Source: Rhododendron vialii
Lineage: Eukaryota > Streptophyta > Magnoliopsida > Ericales > Ericaceae
Reading direction: 5' to 3'
NCBI RefSeq assembly: GCF_030253575.1
Contig: NC_080565.1
Span: 4,560,001 to 4,624,000 of the forward strand
Length of the DNA: 64,000 bases
The position numbers and the translations under genes were made by a program. Positions 23,134 to 34,847 of the stretch are shown here, piece after piece (position 1 is the first letter of the stretch; each line of letters starts with the position of its first letter). The notes beneath the pieces are model-generated. The model did not search any database and had not been told where the DNA came from. It was given only the letters and a program-made list of their open reading frames with translations.

Positions 23134-23757
23134 GACTCCGTTCCAGAAACCTTCTTAAAAAATAAGTAGCTTATTTCACATTTTCAAACTCAAAAATAAT
23201 ATAAATGAAAAATAAATTTTAATTTTTTTTACATCGTATGAAAGATCTCAAGATCTCGATGAGATCTTTCAAATAAGATCCATATTGCATATTTTTAGAT
23301 TTTAATAAGTCCATAATTTTTTAGCTTGAAATTATCTTATTAAAAAATAAGGGCTTTTTTCTCGGACGCGGGGGGCTGCTGCCCCAATTTTGGGGCCCAC
23401 CCCGATCTCGCTCCGATGATCTGAATCGTTCACTTTGTAGAGCTCGTCGAGTAGAACAATTATGCAAAAAATCAGCTTAATTGGATATCATTAAGTACCT
23501 GATCGGAGCCCATATAACTCTTAGTCCATGGGTTACAGTGGATTTGATCCAGTGTTTCGGATCCATTCTTTTTAAGATAAAAAGGTTCCGATCAAGTACT
23601 TAATGATATCCAATTAAGCTGATTTTTTGCATAATTGTTCTACTTGACGAGCTCTACGAAGTGAACATTTCCGATCATCGAATCGAGACCGGAGTGGGCC
23701 CCGAATTCGGGGACAGCAGCCCCCCTCCCTCCTTTTTTCTCATTGCGGAACGGGGCC
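23134..23757. mobile_element. GGCCCCGTTCC-type MITE interrupted by a foldback element
   Basis: Ends GACTCCGTTCCAGAAACC (left) and GCGGAACGGGGCC (right), flanked by TAC on both sides (23131-23133 and 23758-23760). It is related to the uninterrupted 240-bp element at 10191-10430 in opposite orientation. The extra 368 bp are the foldback at 23364-23731. The 3-bp flanking duplication hints at PIF/Harbinger. Confidence 0.75.
23364..23731. mobile_element. Mutator-type foldback MITE with 10-bp TSD
   Basis: A 368-bp element with long inverted arms (about 140 bp), ends GGACGCGGGGGGCTGCTG and CAGCAGCCCCCCTCCCTC, flanked by identical 10-bp CTTTTTTCTC (23354-23363 and 23732-23741). A 9-10-bp duplication with long inverted repeats is the signature of Mutator-like elements. 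The arms contain GTAGAGCTCGTCGAGT and TTGGATATCATTAAGTAC. A related copy is at 59139-59495. Confidence 0.85.
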
Positions 23758-23999
23758 TACATTATAAAAAATCAGATAGTTAAGGGACTACGTAGGCATA
23801 ATTGATAGTTGAAGTGTGAACTAAAACAATTTAAAGTATGGTTCAGGGACGAAGTAAGTAATTAACCCTGTAAAAAATTGGGGGTTGAATTTCATCATAA
23901 GCCTAAAGAACTTGTCTGCCCTAAAATATCGATCAGAATCAAGAAATCCAACTTCAACAAAGCCCACCGCTCCGGCGACTATCGGTGGCTCCGACGACG

Positions 24000-24014
24000 A
24001 TGGAATCAGGTACC

Positions 24015-24058
<44 letters not shown>

Positions 24059-27000
24059 GTTGTATTTCAGGGGTTTCATTAACAAAATACTAACCAAAAA
24101 ACAGGGACAAGGGAATAGAACCCATGGGAATCGAACGGCTTGGGACCCAGTTGTGTCCGGAGTTGTGGTTGAAAGGTGCGTATGTAGTCTTTCTCCTTGA
24201 GAGTCCTATGAGAAAAACCCGCCATGAACAAGACAAGGCGCGGTTCAAAAAAAAAAAAACAAGACAAGGCCCAAAGCCAGAACAGAAAAAGAAAGAAATT
24301 ACGGGGCTATAGAGCGAAACCAAATGGGAAACTCAAGGGAGATTGCCCAATAATGAGCTCAATAAGCAGCCTTGTATGGCTTTCTGGAATGTGAGTGAGT
24401 ACGTTGAGAGTTAATGTTGGAAATCTAATTAAAATTTTTAAAGCCGAGTTTCAATACCGGTCAGGGAATATGGGATGGAGGGAATAAAATTAGTAATAGT
24501 TATAAACAGTTAGGGACCTTCCTTCGAGCAGGGTTTTTTGTGGCCCGAAGTGCTGGCTTTCTTGGCTTCTGCACACCGGGAGCTGGCTTTCTAGGCTTCA
24601 ACCCAAGCCCGGCCCTGATGTTCATTCCTGTATTTGGTTGGGTTGTAAATACAGTAGATTTTCATTGGAATTTTGGTTCTGCTTTTTCCTGATAGCGTTA
24701 AATAGAGGTCTGAAATCCCAAATGGACGTGCTGGTGTTAGGATTTAGGAATATACTGTTTGGCTGTGTGAAATTTTTAAATTTTATTGGTGATGGTTTGG
24801 ACTATGAGTTATGAGGATGGGGTTGTTTATATTGGGCCAATTTTCTGTATTTTTTTCAAACTCAAAACAATCTCGTGGCAATGCTTGGGGCACTCCCATA
24901 AGATTTCTAAAAGAGGTTTTTATCTGGCGATAATGCTCACTCTAGGTTTTTATCACATAAGAATGTAAGTTCAGTTAATGCTTGGTTTGATATTTAACCA
25001 TTCCAACAATTTTCCCTGTTATCATATAGTATAAAGAATCCTTACTTATGCAAAACCCCATTTTAAATAACATTGATGGAAGAATTGAAGCTCTCATCGG
25101 TATACTTTTAAATATCTTATATGGTGCAAATCATATTGTCTTTGCCCTATTTAAAAATCCAATGGGAGAAAGAGGAGAAAGGGTAATTCCATCTTCTATG
25201 ATTCTATTCATGTAAGAGGGTTCAAGTTTTTGCTGCTCAAATTGGTTGGGAAAAGAAAAGGAAGGATTGAACCAAATTCAAGCTTCAAATTGAGAATGGA
25301 TGTCAGACACATATCATTAGAATTTAGATCTACACAGCCCACACCCTAAGCGTTGAGTGTCTCACTCGGCAACTTATATACATTCAGAAGAGTCATGTGA
25401 CAACACCTCATATGATTATGAGGAGGAATGGAAGAGTCCATGTAACCCTTACTTTGTTGTGCTTTTATGGTTCCTTAGGAATGAAAGCAGAATAAAAGTG
25501 CATCAAACTATCAAAGATAAATTGCTTTTTTTTTTTTTTTTATGCTCTTAAAGTTCATGGTCTTTTTTATTTCTGATGTGTGGTGGTTATATCTTTGTAG
25601 GAAGTATTATAGGTATAGAACATGCTAAAGATTGATGCCCCAATATTGTCGCATGGATTGCAAAGCTTATTAGATAGTACCTTTTAGTCACAGTACAACG
25701 TGTGAGGGGTGTTGTGTCATCAATCTGTCTAGTTATCTCATAACATCTTAATTAGATCAGTTTGTCATTTCCAAGGGAAGGATTAAGATTGAATGAATAT
25801 TAGTGTTATGTAATAGGCCTGATATTTTTCCTTTAGATGCAAACTTTGGTTTTTCTTTTCTTTTCTTTTCTTTTCTTTTCTTTTGTTCTGTTATTGTTTT
25901 TCATTAGATCTGGTGGATTAAAGTAGCTATTAAAAGGCTGTTTGTGTTGCAGTGGATTGTGAAGTTGATGATGATGGCAACGATTCTGTTGATATGGAAG
26001 GTAGGGTTGGTGAGGAAAATGGAATGGGAGGAAACTCCGTTGGAGAGGTATTTCATGAAAACAAGGTTGATAATGTGACTCAAATTCTTTGTGGGAGAGA
26101 ATTGGTTCCAGTTGATGAGCCCGAAGCTCTAAATATTTCAGCTCCAGTAGATGAACCCTATCTGGGCCAGGAGTTTGAATCTGAAGCAGCAGCTCATGCT
26201 TTTTATAATGCCTATGCTACAAGAGTGGGTTTCATCATTCGTGTGAGCAAGCTCTCTCGATCAAGGCGCGATGGAACTGCGATAGGCCGGGCACTTGTGT
26301 GTAATAAAGAGGGTTTTCGCATGCCTGACAAGCGTGAAAAGATTGTACGACAAAGAGCTGAAACAAGGGTTGGTTGCAGAGCGATGATTTTATTTAGGAA
26401 AGTAAGCTCCGGCAAATGGATTGTTACGAAGTTTGTAAAGGAGCACACTCATCCTCTGGCTCCTGGAAAGGGTCGAAGGGACTTGATTTGCGATCAATAT
26501 CCGGTTAGTTCTTGGTTTTCTTCATTTGCACATGCCACTTCTATGAGTTAATTGAGTTTGCTTTGACCTGTTCACAAAAATTTATTGAGTTCGTCGTTCT
26601 CTGTATAATTGTAGCCAGTAATTGATTTTTAGCCAGTAATTGATTTGTAATACATCGACAATAAATTTGCTGCCATATGTTGTCCATGCTTGCGGACGAG
26701 CTACACATTAGTTGTTTGGCAAGGCCTCTAGGGACATTAGCATTGGGGACCACACACCAAGGGAAATTTTTTACTTGTAATAAACTCCGAGGAAATCCCA
26801 GTTGGGTACTGTTGCATACCTTGATAAAACCCATTCCCATTTCCTAATAGGTGACTTGTAAAGTTATGGATATGTGGTGCACCTAACGTTAACTAGAGTT
26901 ATGGTGCATCTTGCAAAAGAAATATTCATATCGATGGCTTATATAAGTTGTGTCAATTTTTGTTTAGCGTGTCCTCGATGTGTTGTGTAATGCATTTTGT

Positions 27001-28737
27001 GAGAATTGTGGTTTCTCCTTGTCTGTGTTGTCCACGTAATGTCATGTGTCCATGGCTGTGCTACTTAGACTAGCATTAATTATCGCTTAAGTTATGCTTG
27101 GAACTAGTCAAATTGAACCAAGAAAGAAAGGGAAAGTGAGTTGCAGAGAAAGTCGTTATTTTTTGTGTTGGTTTTTTAAAGAAAAAGAAAGGATACTTTT
27201 CTTATTGGTTCTGCAAACAAACAGATGGGCACTATCCTCATGAGTAAACATATTTGACATTTGCGAGACTCAAATGGTAAACAAAGTTAGCAATTAGAGT
27301 TTCCTAGCTTTTGGTATGAGCCTAAAATGACACGACCCCGCAATGTCGAACTCTTGGAATCTGAATTTGACATGGCTGACTCGTTGAATGAATCCTCCAT
27401 TATCACCGGCTTAAATGTTCTTGGTAGATGAACAATCTTTTCCTTTAGATTAAAAAATCTATTTTTTTTGATCTGTTCAAAACCTAACATAACACGTAGC
27501 ATCCCTCTCTCTGCTTCTCACAAGTGGCGCTGTCTCCCTACCACTCGACTGGACTGGGTCTGATCCTCCCAAATTTTGTGGATCATTTATCATCCTCATC
27601 AGCGCCTATTTAGTCTCTCTCGCCACTGGTTCTCAGCCTTCATTCGCTCTCGACTCTTGTCACTTAGTATATGCCTCTCTCTCGCTCAATCACACAACTT
27701 GCACCGCCATTGCTTTCAGTCTCTTCACCTGTTAGGTTTATCTCTCTCAACTTACCTATTTTTTCCTTTCATTCAAACTTGAAGTGACTCTGCTTGATTC
27801 ATTAGATCAGAAAATATAGGTATATGTGAAGTGGTTCGACACTCATATTTAACAGGTTAGCGGTTTCAAATGAGGTTTACCTTTCATGTTATCGGGTTGT
27901 GTCGTTTTCGGGTTCATGGTGAAAACTAGGCACACTTAGTCGTGAAACTGTGCTTTTTGGGGGCGTGTTAACATAATAGTTTTATTTATTTTTTATTTTT
28001 TATTTATTTTTTTTTTGGGGGGGGCAGTGTACTGCAACTTATTTTAGTGGCTGAGTTTATGTTGTACTCTTTGTTGAGGTCTGCTGCAACAGGATTGTAG
28101 GGATGATTACTACAAAAATTCAGATAGCCCCTTCGGTCCTGGTGCTCCAACTGAGAATTTCATCATAACAGACCCGCCAATTTGCTGTAGGTTGTTTGCA
28201 AGTGTCTTATAATACATGTATAAATCACGTATACATGGAATTGGCTCAAGTGAAGTCATAATCCATCTACATATTAAAACAGAGATCTTTTTCATGAAAC
28301 CCTATTTCGTTGGTACTATTCATAGAGATTAATTTCTCTGAGATTCTAAGTTGAGAATAATCTCATCCATGGCAAGGAGGAAGATAGAGTAGGGTTACTG
28401 TATTATTTTTTGTATGATATAACCTATTCCAAATAAAACTTAATGCAAGTTAGTTTTAAAAAAGTCAATGAACTTACTTTTGGCCGGTTTTGCTTTGATT
28501 ACTCATTACTCTAACATTCCCATGCATATTGATTTGCAGAATGAACATGATAAAATTCGGGAGCTGTCCCAGCAGCTGGCCATTGAGAAAAAGCGAGCAG
28601 CATCGTATAAGAGGCATTTGGAAATGATATTTGAGCACATTGAAGAGCACAACGAGTCTCTCTCGAAGAAGATACAACACATAGTAGATAGTGTAAAGGA
28701 GATGGAGTCCAAAGAACAACAACAAAGTCGTAGATAG
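24000..28737 (+). CDS. Short FAR1-related factor (FAR1 DNA-binding domain only)
   Basis: Nuclear DNA-binding protein of the FAR1/FHY3 family; short members lack the transposase core and are thought to act as regulators or modulators. Proposed exons are 24000-24009 (MES, split codon), 25953-26503 and 28540-28737, giving about 252 residues, close to what I recall for Arabidopsis AT3G59470. The FAR1 domain runs from about residue 72 to 165: GQEFESEAAAHAFYNAYATR, then GFIIRVSKLSRSRRDG, the Cys of LVCNKEGFR, VGCRAMILFRKVSSGKW, and VKEHTHPL, giving the WRKY-GCM1-type C2H2 zinc ligands. The last exon (NEHDKIRELSQQLAIEKK...) is a coiled coil. The tiny first exon is supported by a CAG/GTACC donor and correct phase, but by nothing else. 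A (CT)n microsatellite starts just inside intron 1 (24019-24053). Introns are about 1.9 and 2.0 kb. Confidence 0.85.
25855..25884. repeat. TTTTC microsatellite in intron 1
   Basis: Six TTTTC units just upstream of the acceptor of the FAR1-factor second exon; they may act as part of its polypyrimidine-rich region. Confidence 0.85.
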
Positions 28738-29486
28738 TTGTCAACATTATTCAGCCTTCTTTTTTTTCCCGTGTTTGATAGAAAACAATATATCAAGGTA
28801 AAAAGCTTGCAGACTGCTGTCGGGCAAGGTGTACATTATAAACGATGGTGGTGCTGATTTTACTTTGTTGCCAACTTTGTTCTGGCTTTTGATAGAGTGA
28901 GATTTGAATTCATTGGACATTCCTTTGAGCTCTGTGTAATTATGCCCTTGGTATGAAGATAGGTGTCAAATTTGTACTTATGGGAGCCCATCCCTGCACT
29001 CATTTTCCCATAAAATTGAATCATATACCTGATTTTTTTTGATGCAAGAAATGACCTTCGTGTTTGAGCATTGTCCCAGAGTATATCGATATGATTTTTT
29101 TTTTGATCGGCGAGTATATGTATATGATTATGTATTCTTTTTAGTAGTTTTTTGAAAACTGGGGTTCGCTGTGGTGGAGGAACTAGATTGGCAAAACATA
29201 GAGGGATTCGACGATGAAATTAGTTGTTACATGTTCAATGATTACCATTGCTGCAATTGAGATCCTATTCAAGGAGAGAAAAACGGCTCTACTGCTCAGA
29301 AACGAGATTGTTCCTGGAATGGGACCATTTGATCTGTACACAACAGGGCCCTGATTCAGCGATTGATACGTGGTTCTCTCTTTTCGGGACTAACAAAAGA
29401 GGATCAAACCATTTCTTATTGACTTTTTTCAAATTCGATAAATGTTGGTTGATCATATATCTTGTTTCTGTTATGGTTCTGTCATT

Positions 29487-29490
<4 letters not shown>
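28738..29490. other. 3' UTR and intergenic sequence
   Basis: Follows the FAR1-factor stop codon. No second gene seen; the first 200-300 bp are probably 3' UTR. Confidence 0.45.

Positions 29491-29553
<63 letters not shown>
29490..29553. repeat. GA microsatellite
   Basis: About 32 uninterrupted GA units. The reading frame through it (E/R repeat) is not a gene. Confidence 0.97.
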
Positions 29554-29556
<3 letters not shown>

Positions 29557-29821
29557 ACATAATTAATGCATATTGTAAGTTTTTAGATGTAATTTGCTCT
29601 GTTTGAACTTGAGGTAAGAAATAAAAAAGAAGGAAAAAATAATTGAAAAGGAAATGAGGGAGAGAAAATGAGAGAGATATAAGCAAAGGAAAATATAGTT
29701 TTGATTGAATAGAAATGTGAGAGATAAGCAAAGATGTATTTGATACAAATTGGGTCTTGGGCAATGTAAACAGAGTATCAGGCAGTTAATCTTGCATTTG
29801 GTAGAGATAAATTTGGACTAG

Positions 29822-29959
29822 AGGCGACGTGCGATGTGGTGGGCCCTCCCCTCAAAAAATTAATTTAATATTGCATGAGCCGATGGCCCACATATTAGAT
29901 ATTAAACTGATAAGAACAGATGCTACACTTGATCTTAGCCAAAAGGCCGAGAAAGGTAT
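29822..29959 (-). ncRNA. U2 snRNA-like sequence, probably a pseudogene or divergent copy
   Basis: Reading the - strand from 29959: ATACCTTTCTCGGCCTTTTG, then GCTAAGATCAAGTGTAGCAT, CTGTTCTTATCAGTTTAATA and an Sm-like AATTAATTTTTTGAGG. This is the conserved 5' half of U2, the spliceosomal RNA that pairs with the branch site. Two things are off. The branch-recognition sequence, GTAGTA in known U2, reads GTAGCA here. The 3' half beyond about 29822 (stem-loops III-IV) is not recognisable. Stem IIb is also altered. A TATA box sits at the expected distance, but I could not find the plant upstream sequence element (GTCCCACATCG-type) near -70. Confidence 0.8.
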
Positions 29960-29985
29960 GATTTGGAAGGGAAATGGGCTGCCTG

Positions 29986-29993
29986 TTTTATAC
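29986..29993 (-). promoter_or_regulatory. TATA box of the U2-like sequence
   Basis: GTATAAAA on the - strand, 27-34 bp upstream of the U2 5' end, the spacing used by plant snRNA promoters. Confidence 0.6.
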
Positions 29994-29999
29994 CAACTT

Positions 30000-30616
30000 A
30001 GCACTCCTCTTTCTCTCTTAAACCGGCCCGTAAATTGCCCTTGTATGAAATTGCAAAATTATCCTTATATATTACTATCATATTCCTGAAAAACTTTTGG
30101 ACAATGGACACATATTAGTGCAATTTGGCAAGTCTACATAAATAAAGATACAAAATTGAGTGCATTTGTACACGGAGTTTGAAAATCACTCCTTGTATTA
30201 GACTCGGCAATAGTCTATATTTCTATGCAAGTATAACTTTATCAATCATCCACAATAGCCATATAACTTGATCAATCATCCACAATAGTCTATATTTCTA
30301 TGCACGTACGTGCATATTCTCCGTAGGAAAAGGGAACCAAACAGTAAAAATTTCATGGAACACTATGGCATAGATCCCGGCATCCAATCTGCTTAGTTAC
30401 AATTAATTGGCAAACACCGGTAAAAATTAATTGTGCATCCATGCTTTATTGACAGGGCTAGATATCTCAATTTGCATCATTGAGAAAGTTTTACTCAAAT
30501 TGAAACCATTATTGTACTAAAAAATTAGAGCAAAAGGGACTAAGGAGATCCAACAAGTACTCAAAAATTCCACTACAAACTTGCATGCTTCTGATCTCTT
30601 GTTAATTAGTTTTGTT
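30000..30616. other. Gap between U2-like sequence and alpha-galactosidase
   Basis: No gene. Contains a short direct repetition of ATCAATCATCCACAATAG (about 30242 and 30272) and TCTATATTTCTATGCA (about 30213 and 30291). The right part is alpha-galactosidase 3' UTR. Confidence 0.5.
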
Positions 30617-33600
30617 TCAAGCAATGGGCTTCAAGATATACATCTTGCATGCATGAGAATCCACATAAGCTGTTAGGTTCCCCGCGAATCGTTCCTTCAG
30701 AGTCTCGTGCTGCATACGATCGAGATACTTGCGATTAGGAATATCAAGTTACCTACCTACCTACCTAATAGTAACAAGATCAATGCTGTGCAGAGTTCAT
30801 GGAGCAGGATAACAATCAATCAGAAAAATACCTCCCAAAGATCTCTTGCTTTTACAACGCTATGGGGAGGAATTCCAATATCATCCCAATGAGCCGTGAT
30901 AGGATTGCGCGAAGGACCCCGGTTGAGCAGGACTAGAACCACTCGATATCTAGAAAGCGGCCCTGCCCAAATCTGGTAAAAAAGGAAAAATAATACTTAA
31001 CCCTTGGTGCTGTGAACTGTAATGTAAGCAAACAACGAAGCTGAAGCAATAAGAGGACTTTTTGCGAAGTTACCTCAAGATCTCCTTCCATTCGGACCTT
31101 TTTAGCTTGAACACCAAGTGGATCTGTAGTTGGAAAAGAACGAAAAAAGTGCAAGGAATTAGAGAAGCAACAAGAAGTGTATCTGTTTATAGATGGAGAT
31201 ATATGCATGGGGTATACCTTGGTTAACAGCAATCACCTCCTTATTCCCAATGATTTCCATGGTCTCTTTTGTTGCATTTCTCACGTCGCAGCCGATGAGA
31301 AGAGGAGCCTATTAGTAGTATTGGGCAGGAATGTAAAAGAAGATAACCATCAGAAACAAGAAAGAAGGGGCTTTTGGTATTTAGGCTAAGCATATTGCTA
31401 TAAAAGAAGAGAAGCTTCCGCAGTACCTTGGAAACAGCCCATACACTAAAATGGACGATATATTCGCTTTTGTTCATCCCTCCATTTCCCACCTCAAGCA
31501 TGTCAGGATCTGTACACAACCAAATCAAATAAATCTTCTCATCTGATCCATATATTCGACTATTCGTTCCAAGTCATATATTTGCTAGCAGTCTGTAAGA
31601 ATAAAGGAGAAAGAATACTAACCGTTCCAACCCCCAGGCCTTGCGTACTCGGCATAAACTTCGTTCATATCAGCTCTAGATACCATACTGTCAAGAACCC
31701 AAAAATTGAAGAAACATAACGCACCAGTTTGTGAATACGAGTATAAAAACTACAATCTGCATAAAAGCTACCTTTCCCATGTATCAGCAATATCATTGGT
31801 AGTTCTCCAGCTATTTCCAACCTTGGCACCCCATAAAGCAGGGTGCAAGTCTCCCCTAATACACAAGGAAAGTCGGTCAATTCGACAAGAATTTTAAAAC
31901 TGACTCAAAGGGCAGTAAACCATTGTCAAAGAAAAATTGAGTCACCATTCACATAGCGAGAAGAATATGGGACGGCCTGCGTTCATTAGAGCTCGGGTCA
32001 TTACAGGGTACCTGCATGATTAAGAGAGAGGCAATAGAAGTTATTTGATACCTAACATCCATAGGGGAATCCACATGATAAATTGATGATGGTGCACAGT
32101 TATTGCAGAAAACATCCTACCGAACAGTTGGCTTAGAACCATCGTTGTTACAGTTGTCGTACTTCAAATAATCGATGCCCTATGACAGCAGGACATAAAT
32201 TTGTAAAGAGACTTTCATTCTGTGAAAACAAGAGATTTGGTTCTAGTGCATTCTTGCTCATAATTCAGAAACATACCCACGAGGCAAAGGTTTTGGCATC
32301 AGTTTCTTCATGACCAAGTGAGCCGGGCATGGTTTTGCTACAAGTAAGATAGCTGCAAAATGGAGGTTCATAGATCCAGCACCTCAAATTATGGTGTTCC
32401 AGTGGAATATCAATTTCAAACAGCACAAATGTACAGTCCAGTTACCCTGCATCCGAGTAGATTCCTAGCTTAAGACCTTTGCCATGGACATAGTCTGCAA
32501 GAGCTTTAATGCCAGATGGAAATGTGGATTTCTTCGGCACTAGGTTTCCCTGTAATTGGTGTCAGTAATTAATCTGTCTAAAACCAACCCTCGACCCACA
32601 TGGGAGAAACTATGTAGAAACAAGCAAACCTTAGTGTCACGAGCAATTTCGGCCCAGCAATCATCTAAAGAAGCAAGTATCATGATCTTATGTCATTGAC
32701 ACAAATTGATAATGATTTTCGACAAAAAAAAAAGATGAACAAGGAAAGAACCGTAGAGAAGGAAGGCACACCTATATTGACGTATTTGTAACCAAGTTCA
32801 GCAAGACCAGTTGAAACCAGAGCATCAGCTGTGGTAACGAAGTAAACGACAGATCAAAACAATGCTTTAATTAGCAAAACTAAGGAGATATATGTGAGAA
32901 TGAACGAACTTGTAGCAGCCAAATGCGATTCTTACAATTAACGTGACAAACATTCCTCATCTATCAGGCATGCTGACTCATAGCAACAATTTTTGCATAG
33001 TTTGAAAAGAATAAGGAGGCGAAAAAGAAAAAGAAAATGATAATTCAATAAAATAAAAAAAAAGGGGTCATATTACGATAACTGTTGTAAATCATTCTCC
33101 AGAATAACTACCTTCAGATAAATAATCCATCACGAATTTACGATAGAAAAGAAATAAAACACAACCACAGTTGCAGAGAGAGTAAAAAAAAAAAAGGACC
33201 ATGGAGTAACAGACTAACCAGTTTCTTTGATCATCTTCTCATCGATTCCGCAGCTGAAGTGATTCCAACTGTTCCACCTACAATTCAGACAAGTCGATCG
33301 AAGTGAACTATTTTACCTAGTGCATGGCTTGGTCTGCTTCGAGCTCTAGCAAAACCCGTAACCAAAGTGGCCCTCATCGTTTCTCAATCTCTAGAACCAA
33401 AAACTCATTCGGCAAAAGGAACTGAGAATTCGATTCCACTTCGAGGCCCTCAAACCCGCCTCTTTCTTTTTTGGAATTTTAGCATCTTATTAGTGGAGGG
33501 TGAGAGGCTGAACCAGAGTGCCACCAGCATCTCTGGAACCCTTTTTAGCGTATGGGTTGGTCCGGGTCAATACTTACTAACCGGCGTAGTTCTTGGGCTG

Positions 33601-34108
33601 ATTCTAGTTACCTAGTAAACAAACCAAGAACCAAACTGATTTGGTAGGTTCCTCTATTTTCCTACACAAGAACTGAACTGAAAAGTACACCCTGGCCTAG
33701 CTCCCGTTATGATTAAACAAAAAGAGCAAGTCAAGTGGATATATTTTATATTTCGTCACATCGTAAAACAAACTTCAAGATTACTTGTCCATAAGAAGAT
33801 GAAGACATTAGTCATAGAAAAATGCTTTGGATATTAGATATCCCGGACGCAGACGTATTCTTGTTCCAGAGCCGTCTGATGAGTGTGGGACTCGTGTCCA
33901 TCGTGTGGAGCCCATGTATGTGCATCGAACGATTCAGACGCGTAGCAGGTGCTTTTAGTTATACAGAGAGTAATCAGTAACGTCAAGGACTCCAAATGGC
34001 ATCATTCAAAGTTCTAAGTAGTAAGAAAAACAGTAATTGTGGGATAAGATAGAAAAAGCATAAAATTGACATTAACTATTGTACGGACTTCAAATCCCTT
34101 TTATGTGT

Positions 34109-34145
<37 letters not shown>

Positions 34146-34321
34146 CCCATTGGAGGAGTATTGGCAAGGCTATTGGCGAGGAGATTTCTTCTGAGGATGT
34201 AATTATCTCGGTGGGGTTGAAGGGGAGAGAACGAAGCACAGACATAACTAGAAATAGTCATTACCATTAGCAACACAAACATGATCCTAACTACTACACC
34301 CACACTTGCTCTTGTCTTCAT
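30617..34321 (-). CDS. AGAL: Alpha-galactosidase (GH27), complete, 15 exons
   Basis: Hydrolyses terminal alpha-1,6-galactose from raffinose-family oligosaccharides and galactomannans, in the apoplast or vacuole. The ATG at 34321 starts a hydrophobic signal peptide ([20 protein letters not shown]..., cleaved near VCA). After the propeptide-like stretch come [49 protein letters not shown], the nucleophile block [20 protein letters not shown], the acid/base block [45 protein letters not shown], and a C-terminal beta domain ending [11 protein letters not shown] could read fifteen exons with GT/AG borders and consistent phase (first: 34321-34146, 33277-33218, 32828-32772, 32664-32630, 32549-32446, 32352-32277, 32179-32121; last ends 30617). 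Length is about 410 residues, normal for plant enzymes. No break was seen. Intron 1 begins with a (CT)n run. Confidence 0.95.
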
Positions 34322-34373
34322 TATCACTCTTTCTTCTCAAAAAACCCGCCTAATCTACCTCTCCTATCACACA

Positions 34374-34412
34374 CTCTCTCTCTCCCCCCCCTCTCTCTCT
34401 CCATATATATAG
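34374..34412 (-). promoter_or_regulatory. Likely TATA box and GA-rich leader of alpha-galactosidase
   Basis: CTATATATATGG on the - strand (about 34401-34412), roughly 85 bp before the ATG, followed in sense direction by a GA/G-rich tract (34374-34400). Spacing suits a TATA box with a short 5' UTR. Confidence 0.5.
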
Positions 34413-34478
34413 TGGTCTAGGGAGGTGGGTTACAGTATATACATATAGCCGCATATATCAGCGAAATCTAGGGGTATA

Positions 34479-34847
34479 CTCCCTCTTTGTTGGTCCCTTT
34501 TGGGATTCTAACTCAACGAGGGAACACAATTTTCGAAATCTTAGGATATACTCCCTTTGTCACCATTTGTTGATCTCTTTGAGGATTCTAACTTAACGAG
34601 GAAACATAATCTTTGTGTATTTTATCCTTTAATATTTTTCTATTTTACCCTTCAATTATTATCTTGAAAGTGTAAAAGTAAAAATTCATTGAATATTGTC
34701 TATTTAGCTTCAAATACCCTTCATTCATTATCTTGAAAGTGTAAAAGTGGAAATTCATTGAATATTGTCTATTTAGCTTTGAAGTGAGAAAATATTTTTA
34801 GACAACAAAAAGTGCTAACCGGACCAACAAAATGAGGACTGAGAGAG
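34479..34847. mobile_element. Stowaway-like MITE with internal tandem duplication
   Basis: Ends CTCCCTCTTTGTTGGTCCC and GGACTGAGAGAG, flanked by TA on both sides, as expected of Stowaway (Tc1/mariner) MITEs. Inside, a unit of about 69 bp containing TTATCTTGAAAGTGTAAAAG is tandemly duplicated (about 34648-34716 and 34717-34785), and a second internal copy of the left terminus (ATATACTCCCTTTGTC) occurs near 34543. Located about 160 bp upstream of the alpha-galactosidase ATG. Confidence 0.75.

Noticed and set aside
29248-29562. A 104-codon frame ending in an E/R repeat
   Set aside because: Half of it is the GA microsatellite and the rest shows no domain.
29831-29842. CGATGTGGTGGG as a plant snRNA upstream sequence element
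   Set aside because: It lies inside the U2-like body, downstream of the TATA box, and not near -70 of the start.
33367-33615. An 82-codon frame on the + strand within alpha-galactosidase intron 1
   Set aside because: Shows no domain, lies antisense in an intron, and has no supporting promoter or splice features.
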